A stretch of DNA of 43,646 nucleotides, from assembly GCA_964544765.1 (NCBI GenBank), contig CAZJDM010000015.1, positions 1 through 43,646 of the forward strand. Reading direction: 5' to 3'. The position numbers and the translations under genes were made by a program. Every line of letters starts with the position of its first letter. Position 1 is the first letter of the stretch. Positions 36,712 through 43,646 of this stretch are shown here, piece after piece. The stretch is from CAZJDM01 sp964544765. Its GTDB lineage: Bacteria > Bdellovibrionota_B > Oligoflexia > CAYFLR01. Below the pieces are notes generated by a model, which saw only the letters and a list, made by a program, of their open reading frames with translations, was not told where the DNA came from and did no database searches.

Positions 36712-39453
36712 GTGAAACCATCCCAGAGGGTGTTTAAAAAAATTAAATTAAAAAATCAATTTGAAGTCCTATTGATTCATGATCCAGATGTAAAAAAATC
36801 AGCGGCTGCTATCGATGTAAATGTTGGTAGTCTGGAAGATCCCAAAGACAGTCCTGGTCTTTCTCATTTTTTGGAGCACATGCTTTTTTTAGGGACAGAG
36901 AAATATCCTGAAATTGGTCAATTTAAAAGTCTGTTAAATAATCATCAAGGTTATTCTAATGCCTATACTGCCTTGGAACACACAAACTACTATTTTGAAG
37001 TGAATCATGATGCTTTTACTGAATCATTGGATCAGTTTGCTCAGTTTTTCATAGCACCGTTGTTTTCACCTGAGTATTTAGAAAGAGAGCAAAACGCGAT
37101 TCATTCTGAGTACCAAAAAAATTTACAAGAGGACTCTTGGCGCGTTCGCCAGATTGAACAGATCCTTAATAAATCTGGTCACCCCACTTGTAGAGTGTTT
37201 ATAGGTAATTTAGATACGTTAAAAGGAGTAACTAGAGATAAAATGATAGAATTTTACCGAAAGTATTACTCCGCTAATATGATGAAGATGTCTCTGATAA
37301 GCAATCTCAAATTAGATAAACAAGAGCGATTGGTTAAAAAGTTATTTACTCCGATAAAAAATACGAATAGGCAGAAAATTGTTTATGATCCTGTAACCTT
37401 TGATGAGAGTAAACTTCCACAATTTATTCAAATTAGACCCCTTTCCAATAAGCATATATTGAAATTGGTTTTTGAGGCTCCCAGTGTCCATGAATATTGG
37501 AAGACAAAACCTACCGCGATGTTGGGGCATTTAATTGGCTATGAGGGGGAGGGCAGTCTTCTGTCTCAATTAAAGAAAGAAGATTTGGTAACATCTCTTT
37601 CCGCGGGAGTGGGATCATCTAGTTTCAATGGTTATATTGTAATATCCATGGACCTTACCAAAGAGGGATTTAAACATATAGATTCAATTATTTCGCGATT
37701 TTTTTCCTTTATAAGACTTTTAAATGAGCAGGGATATAAAAAATATCTATTTCATGAAATAAAAAAGATGGATGAGATTAATTTTGATTATAGAGATATC
37801 TTCGAAGGTGCCAATTTAGTTAGTTCTTATGCCTCAATTATGCATTATTTTTCAGCGTTGGATTTAGATCGAACCATTTCTTTACTTCATCAATATTCCC
37901 TAAAAGATTTTCGTCTATTTTTAAATAGAATAAAACCTGAGTTGATGCGAGTTGTTTTGATTTCTCCTGATGTCAAGACTAATAAAAAAGAAGAATATTT
38001 TGGTACTCATTACAGTGTGCGAACCTTGCCTGATAAACAGTGGAAAAAATGGCAAAGAGCTAGAATTAGAAAATCTATGTATTATCCACCTCCAAATGAA
38101 TTTATTCCCAAGCGTTTACAATTGTTAAGAGGAAAAGTAAGCAAGAAACCTTACAAGCTTATAGACGATGAAAGAGGAGTCCTTTGGTTTAAGCAAAATC
38201 AAACCTTCAAGTTACCCAAGGCTCATATTCACCTTTTGATTCATTCGGATAAGGTAAACTCTGATCCTCGTAGTAAATTGCTATCTATTATATATATTAA
38301 GACGCTCAATGAATCACTCAGTGAGTGGAGATACCCGATAGAATTAGGTGGATTGTCTTTTGATGTTTCAAGACATAATAGGGGACTTGTTCTCAGAATT
38401 GAGGGCTTTTCGGAGCGTATTCCTAATCTGATTTCAGCTTTATTCAAAAAATTAATGGAATGTAGTATTGATCAAAAAATGTTTCAAGCTCTTAAAACAG
38501 ATTTAAAAAGGGAATATGTTAATCAAAATTATGATCAGGCGTATAGACAATGTTTTTATCAATTACGAATGATAACAGATGTATCGGCTATCCATAGAGA
38601 CGAATATCAACACCTGGTAGATCAAATAACCATGTCGGAACTAAAATCATATATACGAGATATTTACACCGAAATTGCTATCGAAGGGCTGGTTTATGGA
38701 AATCTAAAACCGTCGGTCATTAAAAATGTAATAGGTAAAATATATTCTATTTTAGGAGCAAAAGTTCTACCAAAAAGTAAACGTTTACTAAATGAAATGA
38801 TTAAGTTGCCATTAGGTAAACCTGTTGACAGTATTATTTCTTCTCAGTCGAACAATAATTGTTGGGCCAGAATAGTGCATTTTGGTAAACGTACAGTAAA
38901 ACTCAATGGTGTCTTGCGTTTGGGAGCTTCCTATTTGGAACCTGGCTTTTATAATGAATTGCGTACCAAACAGCAATTAGGATATATAATATCTAGTGGT
39001 CTTGATTTTCATGAAAAAGTTTTAGGTATGTATTTTGTCATTCAGTCTGCTGAGGTGGATGCTGGTACTTTGTCTAAAAGGGCCGATAAATGGTTGGTTG
39101 AAGCAGTAAATGGTATGGCGGATATGACCGATGAACATTTTAATACCATTAAAAATGCGGTTATAGAAAAACTGCGATGGGAAGACCGAACCATGAGGGA
39201 TCGTTTTGAAAGATATTTAATTGAAGCTTTGAGTTTAGAAGGCAAATTTGATTATTCCAAGGATGTAGCCAAAGCAGCTAAAAAAATAACTAAAAAGGAT
39301 TTAGTTGAAGTCTTTAAACATGCTTTTTCTCCGGCAAATAGATCTCAATTGACGGTATATCATGTTGCTAAAGGGAAAAAGATAACCAAGGTTCCTAAGC
39401 ATGTTGTTAAGGATATTAACAAGTTTAAAGCGGGGTTGGAACTGTATAACTAA
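36712..39453 (+). CDS. M16 zinc metallopeptidase (insulysin/pitrilysin type)
   Basis: A 914-residue inverzincin peptidase that encloses and cuts peptides in a chamber. The inverted zinc motif is HFLEH (H52, E55, H56) followed by MLFLGTEKYPE. The third zinc ligand E133 lies in IHSEYQKN, 77 residues on, exactly the spacing of insulin-degrading enzyme. Four M16 domains fit the length, including the inactive C-terminal half with LRTKQQLGYIISSG, conserved in insulysins. The GTG at 36712 is preferred to the TTG at 36709 because it is six bases from GGGAG. No signal peptide is visible, so it appears cytoplasmic, unlike the periplasmic E. coli pitrilysin. Confidence 0.95.
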   Translation: MKPSQRVFKKIKLKNQFEVLLIHDPDVKKSAAAIDVNVGSLEDPKDSPGLSHFLEHMLFLGTEKYPEIGQFKSLLNNHQGYSNAYTALEHTNYYFEVNHDAFTESLDQFAQFFIAPLFSPEYLEREQNAIHSEYQKNLQEDSWRVRQIEQILNKSGHPTCRVFIGNLDTLKGVTRDKMIEFYRKYYSANMMKMSLISNLKLDKQERLVKKLFTPIKNTNRQKIVYDPVTFDESKLPQFIQIRPLSNKHILKLVFEAPSVHEYWKTKPTAMLGHLIGYEGEGSLLSQLKKEDLVTSLSAGVGSSSFNGYIVISMDLTKEGFKHIDSIISRFFSFIRLLNEQGYKKYLFHEIKKMDEINFDYRDIFEGANLVSSYASIMHYFSALDLDRTISLLHQYSLKDFRLFLNRIKPELMRVVLISPDVKTNKKEEYFGTHYSVRTLPDKQWKKWQRARIRKSMYYPPPNEFIPKRLQLLRGKVSKKPYKLIDDERGVLWFKQNQTFKLPKAHIHLLIHSDKVNSDPRSKLLSIIYIKTLNESLSEWRYPIELGGLSFDVSRHNRGLVLRIEGFSERIPNLISALFKKLMECSIDQKMFQALKTDLKREYVNQNYDQAYRQCFYQLRMITDVSAIHRDEYQHLVDQITMSELKSYIRDIYTEIAIEGLVYGNLKPSVIKNVIGKIYSILGAKVLPKSKRLLNEMIKLPLGKPVDSIISSQSNNNCWARIVHFGKRTVKLNGVLRLGASYLEPGFYNELRTKQQLGYIISSGLDFHEKVLGMYFVIQSAEVDAGTLSKRADKWLVEAVNGMADMTDEHFNTIKNAVIEKLRWEDRTMRDRFERYLIEALSLEGKFDYSKDVAKAAKKITKKDLVEVFKHAFSPANRSQLTVYHVAKGKKITKVPKHVVKDINKFKAGLELYN

Positions 39454-39458
39454 TGTTT

Positions 39459-39464
39459 TATAAT
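39459..39464 (+). promoter_or_regulatory. -10 element suggesting a leaderless mRNA for GYF_2 gene 2
   Basis: A perfect TATAAT ends ten bases before the ATG at 39474, just after the M16 stop codon. The expected start site lies within a few bases of the ATG, and no Shine-Dalgarno is visible. Confidence 0.4.
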
Positions 39465-39473
39465 AGATAAGAT

Positions 39474-40208
39474 ATGAATCTATCAAATGAAATACAAAAA
39501 TCAACTTTAATAGAACCTCCGCAAGAAGGTCTCTATATTAATCTGGGAAATGAATCTGAAAGTACTGGACCCTTGACTTTGAAACAAGTTAAGTTGCTTT
39601 TTTATTCTTATAAGATATGTCTTTCTACCTTAGTCTGGTTTCAAGGTTTGGATAATTGGCTGCGAATTAGAGATTTAGAAGGATTTGAAATAGGAGATGA
39701 GAGTAGTGATCAAAGGGGAGATCTCCAACATCCTATTGTTGATGATAGTCGTGGTAAACGAGGTAGTCAGAGTGCTGAACAATTAGATACAGCTCCGTTA
39801 AAGGACATGGAACCGAATGATTGCTTTCCCGAAGAAATTCCTCCTCTAGAGGAAGAAACTCAAGTTGAAGATAAAGCTGAAGAGGAGAGTGAAGAGGGGG
39901 CTGAAGAAGAGTTTGAAGTTAAATCCGCTGAAAATGGTGAGGTAGATAATTTAGCCGGTGAAGAACCACCGCCTTCAAAATCACAGGGAAAGCAACCCAA
40001 AGAAATAGTCATCAATGAAAATGTTTCTGATGAAGAAAAACAATCACCTATTAAGAGCTTTTTTAATCAATTAAAGTCCAAAAGCAATCGTTGGACGCTG
40101 GCTCTGTTAATAATTGCTGTAGCCGTAATAGCTTTTATCTTTTTAAGAACCTATATTGAACAAGCTGTTGAATCAATTAGTGGATGGCTGTTTCCACTTG
40201 ATGATTAA
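39474..40208 (+). CDS. GYF_2-domain membrane protein, paralogue 2
   Basis: 244 residues. The N-terminal GYF_2 domain (about 17-72: GLYINLGNESESTGPLTLKQV, shown here in part as STGPLTLKQV, then VWFQGLDNWLRIRDLEGF) is clearly related to that of the protein at 12174. An acidic, Glu-rich linker (about 110-190) and one C-terminal membrane helix (about 207-227) follow, with a short tail ending FPLDD. A cytoplasmic, tail-anchored peptide-binding role is inferred. It overlaps the stop of the opposite small lipoprotein gene by four bases (a shared TTAA). Confidence 0.8.
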   Translation: MNLSNEIQKSTLIEPPQEGLYINLGNESESTGPLTLKQVKLLFYSYKICLSTLVWFQGLDNWLRIRDLEGFEIGDESSDQRGDLQHPIVDDSRGKRGSQSAEQLDTAPLKDMEPNDCFPEEIPPLEEETQVEDKAEEESEEGAEEEFEVKSAENGEVDNLAGEEPPPSKSQGKQPKEIVINENVSDEEKQSPIKSFFNQLKSKSNRWTLALLIIAVAVIAFIFLRTYIEQAVESISGWLFPLDD

Positions 40209-40462
40209 TTTTCGAATATTGGTTCTCCTGCGGGATTATTACTGTTGTTGTTGGCGAAGTCTTTTATGTGCCTAACACCGGGAGAAAAGAGTTGATCAGT
40301 CTTGGTGGGGGTGGGAGTCTGCTCTTCTTCTTCATTATTTTTTGTTTTTGATGATTTCGTATTAGAGGGAGTTGTAGTGGTAGGGGTGTTTTGAGTTATT
40401 GTATCTTCAGTACACGAAACAAGAAATACGAGCAAATTGAGCGTTAAGATTATTTGTTTCAT
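40205..40462 (-). CDS. Small lipoprotein with LFSP C-terminal motif (module copy B)
   Basis: About 85 residues from the ATG at 40462: MKQIILTLNLLVFLVSC is a clear lipoprotein signal, and GAGGA lies about 11 bases upstream. An in-frame ATG at 40480 would add six residues but has no ribosome site. The mature part is a Thr/Pro/Lys/Glu linker leading to a C-terminal motif: LFSPGVRHI, then NPAGEPIFEN. The lipoprotein at 42566 ends in the same pattern. The gene follows the papain-like lipoprotein gene by about 26 bases, in one operon. The linker plus short end motif suggests a tethered peptide that binds or is cut by a partner. Confidence 0.7.
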   Translation of the reverse strand: MKQIILTLNLLVFLVSCTEDTITQNTPTTTTPSNTKSSKTKNNEEEEQTPTPTKTDQLFSPGVRHIKDFANNNSNNPAGEPIFEN

Positions 40463-40488
40463 GATCAAATAATTCCTCATTAATGAAA

Positions 40489-42522
40489 TTAATTGGCATT
40501 ATTATTACTGGTATCTGAAGAGGAGGGGCTATTTGAATCATTGGTAGTATCTGAGTTAGTTACAGAGGTATTGGTATTTGAGCTTGTGCTAGAGGGGCTG
40601 GAACTAGAATTGGCATTGGAGCTAGTTGTTGTTTCTAAATAATAAATAACTTTATCGTAAGCTTTCCAATTCGATTTTTGGGTTACATCTGCCCCTGGAT
40701 TGGTCAAGACAATATACCACGCATATTGTCCGGCGGGATCAGCATTAGGCAAGGTCTCATTAACTATATTGGGAGAGGAGACAATATATTCTCCGGTAAA
40801 TCCGGTTTCTAAGGGTGCTATGTTACTATCTGATACCTTGCCTGCTGTAGTGTCCGAAGTTTTTTGTAAGGAGATTACTTTGTCGTCTGGGGTTAGGAGC
40901 ATCATATAGACATCTACAGTTTTATTATGAAGTCCGATAGAGGCTGAAACTCCTATTTGTTCACCTTTCTGATATAAACTGCCAAATGGTTTGTTCAAGA
41001 CAATTCGAGCCGATACTTCGTCGGTCCTGCTTAAACTTCGACCGGCAAAGTTAAAGTTCCAAAAGGTTTGGCCGTAACGACTTTTGAATTCGCCAGATAG
41101 AATTTCAACGTAATTGGTTAATAGTATGGATCTGGGTAGTAAAAATCCCAGTTTAATGGTAGGGTGTCCTTTATCATCGTTTTGTTTTATGTTGACATGC
41201 TGATTAGCTCCCAAGATTTCCCTTAAATAATTAAGCTTAACCTTTTTAAAACCTAAGGATGCTTCATCTGATCCGTAATAGTCTGTTCCTTCGGAGCTGG
41301 TATTACCTCTTTGGTCGAGACCTCTCCAGTCCCCACGAGTATCTTGTACTATAAAATAATCTAATGTTTCGTCATTACTAAATATCGTTCGGATTTCTTC
41401 TTTAGTTAGTTCTCCACTGGGTCGTGGTTGACCGGTTTGTGAGTCAATGGTCACAAAGTCGACAGCTACTACACCATGGAGAGATTGATAATCCCGACAA
41501 TTTACTCCACTCTCACCGCAAAGATCCATATCCCATCTACCTGATGTTTTAAATATTTTTTCTTTACTGCCATCAGACTTTTCTTTTTCAGCCCGTATGA
41601 GGTGCATAGCCATATTGACAGTATGTCTGGCCAAAAGGGATCTCTTAATTATTTTGATTGAGTCTTCAAGGTCATAGAAGTAATATCGTTTGCTGGAGTC
41701 GTTTAACTCGCTTCTAGTGGGAGTAGAGGAGGGATTATTTACCGTATGGACAAATACATAATTCTCAGGATAAAATCCCATGTGGTGTTTCATGAAAGTC
41801 ATCGGTGTCACTGATGATGTTTTTCCATCATAAGTATATTGAAAGGTTCCATCAGGAGCAGGAGGTTTACCTGCAGTACCAACTTTAGGATCTAAATTAG
41901 CGTCGATTTCGGTCCATATATCCCATAATTTTTGAATAAGTGCTTCTTGGTTATTTTTGTAGATATTTCTTTGGCTACTGCTGTTAAATAGTTCTCTAAA
42001 AACTTCAGTACTGCGATGCCCAATATAATCAATTTCAGTCCCTTCAGCGTCTTCATAGGCTTTGCGAAATTTATATCCAAATACTTCTTCTGGTACCACA
42101 CCGTATTTTTCGGCTATTTTCATCCCTCCTAAATGATCAACTCCTTCTTCGATAGTAAGTTTCTCCTCTATAGGGAGATTGCTGCCAGAACTATCGTAAT
42201 TATCAAGAAAAGTTTGGAGAGTATCAATCATATAATAAAAAAGGAGGTATTCTTCTGAGAGATTAAATACTTTTCCTCCTCCCTCACGTTCTAATTCATT
42301 TGATTCTATTTGAGCTGTTAAAGAATAGGCCCAGCAATTGGAAACTCGTCCTTGGATGTCAGCGGGAGTTTGTTGAATATTAACTGTTTTGACGATATTA
42401 CTAGTATCTTTAGTAGTGTTTTCGGCACAAGCGGATATCCAAAAACATATTATTAGAGTTAGTAGAAAAGCAACTTTTATATGCTGTTTGAGTTTATATT
42501 TGTTGGTTGTTGATATTATCAT
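40489..42522 (-). CDS. Papain-like (C1-type) lipoprotein (module copy B)
   Basis: 677 residues with a lipoprotein signal (lipobox ISAC). The active-site region is papain-like: QGRVSNCWAYS gives oxyanion Gln Q57 and nucleophile C63, six apart as in papain. The likely catalytic His is H349 in LHGVVAVDF. The papain Asn position appears as Asp (D394, FIVQDTRGDW), so activity is likely but not certain. Large insertions separate these motifs. From about 490 a beta-rich domain follows, ending in QYAWYIVLTNPGADV and NWKAYDKVIYYLE, then a Ser/Thr/Asn tail. That beta domain recurs in the gene at the right window edge. Probably faces the periplasm or the cell surface. Substrate unknown; the partner small lipoprotein is a candidate. 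Confidence 0.82.
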   Translation of the reverse strand: MIISTTNKYKLKQHIKVAFLLTLIICFWISACAENTTKDTSNIVKTVNIQQTPADIQGRVSNCWAYSLTAQIESNELEREGGGKVFNLSEEYLLFYYMIDTLQTFLDNYDSSGSNLPIEEKLTIEEGVDHLGGMKIAEKYGVVPEEVFGYKFRKAYEDAEGTEIDYIGHRSTEVFRELFNSSSQRNIYKNNQEALIQKLWDIWTEIDANLDPKVGTAGKPPAPDGTFQYTYDGKTSSVTPMTFMKHHMGFYPENYVFVHTVNNPSSTPTRSELNDSSKRYYFYDLEDSIKIIKRSLLARHTVNMAMHLIRAEKEKSDGSKEKIFKTSGRWDMDLCGESGVNCRDYQSLHGVVAVDFVTIDSQTGQPRPSGELTKEEIRTIFSNDETLDYFIVQDTRGDWRGLDQRGNTSSEGTDYYGSDEASLGFKKVKLNYLREILGANQHVNIKQNDDKGHPTIKLGFLLPRSILLTNYVEILSGEFKSRYGQTFWNFNFAGRSLSRTDEVSARIVLNKPFGSLYQKGEQIGVSASIGLHNKTVDVYMMLLTPDDKVISLQKTSDTTAGKVSDSNIAPLETGFTGEYIVSSPNIVNETLPNADPAGQYAWYIVLTNPGADVTQKSNWKAYDKVIYYLETTTSSNANSSSSPSSTSSNTNTSVTNSDTTNDSNSPSSSDTSNNNAN

Positions 42523-42565
42523 TATAATTCCTCGTCAAGTATAGTCTATTTCCGGTTATATAGTA

Positions 42566-43309
42566 TTATTGACCAAATATCTTTTCTTTAGTTGGATCAC
42601 CTGCATATCCACCTCCGTTGTAATGTCCAGCAGATGGTGAAAATAAAGAATTTTGTGGTGTTGAGGGTGTTGTTCCACCACCATCACCACTGAAACTTCT
42701 GTGAATGGCACAGATATCCTGGTTTTCAGCTTTCATATTTTCCGCAATTTGACATTGTATCTTGGCAATTTCAGTAGCTATATTAGGATGATTTGTTTTT
42801 AGTGCATCTAAAATAGGTTTTATTGGTTCTAATTGCCTAATTATAGTACTGTGACCATATAAAGGTACTGGAATAACATCTTTATGATTTTTCCCAGTCG
42901 GAAAATCAATATTTACAACTATCCATAACTCACCGTTATTAAAACTTACCTCAGCTAGATTAGTTAATAAATTGGTATCGTTGCTGCTGTTTAAAACCCA
43001 AAAGGTCTCACTATCAGAGCTAAGATGGGCAGTAATAAAAGATGAGTCATGACAGTTGTCAGCTTGTCTTTTACGATATATAAGAACTGTTGTATTAAGG
43101 TAATAGGCTCTTTCTGAAGACGCGCATAATGAGAAGCCATCTGGATTGGAAGGATCTTCCTTTAGAAAATCTAAATATAAAACGCTATAAGGAAACTTTT
43201 TCTCCCATGCCGATCCTTTGAGAGGCGCAAGAACTTCTTCTTGTACACAAGATAGAAATAAACTAAGCAAAATTATTGATAATATTGGTGAAAATACTTT
43301 AAGTTTCAT
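42566..43309 (-). CDS. Lipoprotein with LFSP C-terminal motif (module copy A)
   Basis: 247 residues with a lipoprotein signal (lipobox FLSC). Residues about 25-170 form a domain not recognised, with paired Cys (SLCASSE, DNCHDS) and later IQCQIAE and DICAIH, so disulphides are likely. A Gly/Thr/Pro linker leads to LFSPSAGHY, then YAGDPTKEKIFGQ. This matches the end of the 85-residue lipoprotein at 40205 (LFSP-x3-H ... AG-x-P ... IF). It starts at the base right after the upstream stop codon, so it is co-translated with the partial gene at 43310, and it precedes the papain-like gene of copy B by 43 bases. Confidence 0.75.
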   Translation of the reverse strand: MKLKVFSPILSIILLSLFLSCVQEEVLAPLKGSAWEKKFPYSVLYLDFLKEDPSNPDGFSLCASSERAYYLNTTVLIYRKRQADNCHDSSFITAHLSSDSETFWVLNSSNDTNLLTNLAEVSFNNGELWIVVNIDFPTGKNHKDVIPVPLYGHSTIIRQLEPIKPILDALKTNHPNIATEIAKIQCQIAENMKAENQDICAIHRSFSGDGGGTTPSTPQNSLFSPSAGHYNGGGYAGDPTKEKIFGQ

Positions 43310-43646
43310 TTAATATCCTTGTATTTCATAATTAATTTTGTCGTAATTAATCCAATTATATTTGTTGGTTACATCTTGGCCAAATTCTACCAAGATGATA
43401 TACCATCTATAAGATCCCATCGGCATATCTGTGGTAATAGTGTAGCTAAATAATGGGTCAGATACAACAACCCCTGAATATTCTTTATTTATTTCTATTG
43501 CTCGAGGTGTATTTATTTGAGAAAAATTGAGTTCATTATTATTTTTTATTAAACTATAAAAATCTCCATTAGGAAACAATAGATTTATATAAATATCATA
43601 GGGCGGACTTTGTCCGCAGCCTTCAGTTATCAGTCTTCCGTTCTCA
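43310..43646 (-). CDS. C-terminal part of a second large module protein (copy A), cut by the window edge
   Basis: The frame stays open from the stop at 43310 to the window edge, so this is a partial gene; a TTG at 43577 is not its start. The 111 visible residues match the C-terminal beta domain of the papain-like lipoprotein: YDIYINLLFPNGDFYSL against VDVYMMLLTPDDKVISL, and GSYRWYIILVEFGQDVT followed by NWINYDKINYE against the corresponding end of copy B. It lacks the long Ser/Thr tail. Whether it also carries a papain-like domain lies outside the window. Confidence 0.8.
   Translation of the reverse strand, partial: ENGRLITEGCGQSPPYDIYINLLFPNGDFYSLIKNNNELNFSQINTPRAIEINKEYSGVVVSDPLFSYTITTDMPMGSYRWYIILVEFGQDVTNKYNWINYDKINYEIQGY

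Noticed and set aside
43310..43579. A complete 89-residue gene starting at a TTG near 43577
   Set aside because: The frame is open to the window edge and upstream residues still align with the papain-like protein's beta domain, so it is a partial gene.
1..43646. tRNA, rRNA, CRISPR arrays, transposases, attachment sites, prophage genes
   Set aside because: None was recognised when reading both strands; GTTCGA-like T-arm strings occur only inside genes or without a cloverleaf.

Overview
The window is AT-rich, densely coded DNA from a Gram-negative-type bacterium, most likely a metagenome-assembled contig, since ten Ns mark a scaffold join at 4661-4670. The gene content includes many lipoproteins with clear lipoboxes, a ClpS/ClpA pair, TldD/TldE, a pitrilysin/insulysin-type M16 peptidase, two GYF_2-domain membrane proteins, a small Cys/His protein next to tldD and hybrid sensor kinases. 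This mix resembles Bdellovibrionota or other former deltaproteobacterial lineages. That placement is an inference from family content, and nothing in the window (no rRNA, no tRNA) proves it.

Layout. 1-4.4 kb (minus strand): an ABC exporter with an extra N-terminal domain, and a lipoprotein that joins a lytic transglycosylase, an SH3-like domain and an SGNH esterase. 4.6-6.8 kb (minus): a membrane hybrid histidine kinase whose last few codons fall in the assembly gap. 7.1-9.4 kb (plus): a 53-codon Cys-rich single-pass membrane protein and a large Lys-rich lipoprotein behind a good sigma70-type promoter. 9.4-12.0 kb (minus): clpS-clpA, overlapping. 12.2-13.0 kb (plus): GYF_2 protein 1. 13.0-15.0 kb (minus): a soluble hybrid kinase with a degenerate receiver. 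15.0-19.4 kb (plus): a 1300-residue lipoprotein and a small Cys/His protein. 19.5-22.4 kb (plus): tldD-tldE. 22.4-23.3 kb (minus): an ELWxxDGT-repeat lipoprotein. 23.5-26.9 kb (plus): a small secreted protein, a truncated HAD hydrolase remnant, tyrS and a YiiX-like permuted papain-fold protein. 27.1-30.5 kb (plus): a secreted protein of unknown fold, a small zinc-finger-like protein and two DppB/DppC-type permeases without their ATPases. 30.6-31.6 kb (minus): a lipoprotein. 32.1-35.4 kb (plus): a frameshifted modular surface protein. 35.5-40.2 kb (plus): a polytopic membrane protein, the M16 peptidase and GYF_2 protein 2. 40.2-43.6 kb (minus): a tandemly repeated two-gene module.

The most unusual region is the right end. 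A papain-like (C1) lipoprotein is followed by a small lipoprotein ending in an LFSP...H...AGxP...IF motif. The same pair occurs again immediately upstream: its small lipoprotein carries the same C-terminal motif, and the C-terminal domain of its large protein reads in from the window edge. This looks like an undescribed duplicated cell-envelope module. Other points worth following are the transglycosylase-SGNH fusion, the apparent leaderless promoters of both GYF_2 genes, a ClpA without a recognisable IGL/IGF ClpP-docking tripeptide, and the broken surface-protein gene at 32.3 kb. Genes are tightly packed, and several convergent pairs touch or overlap at their stop codons.
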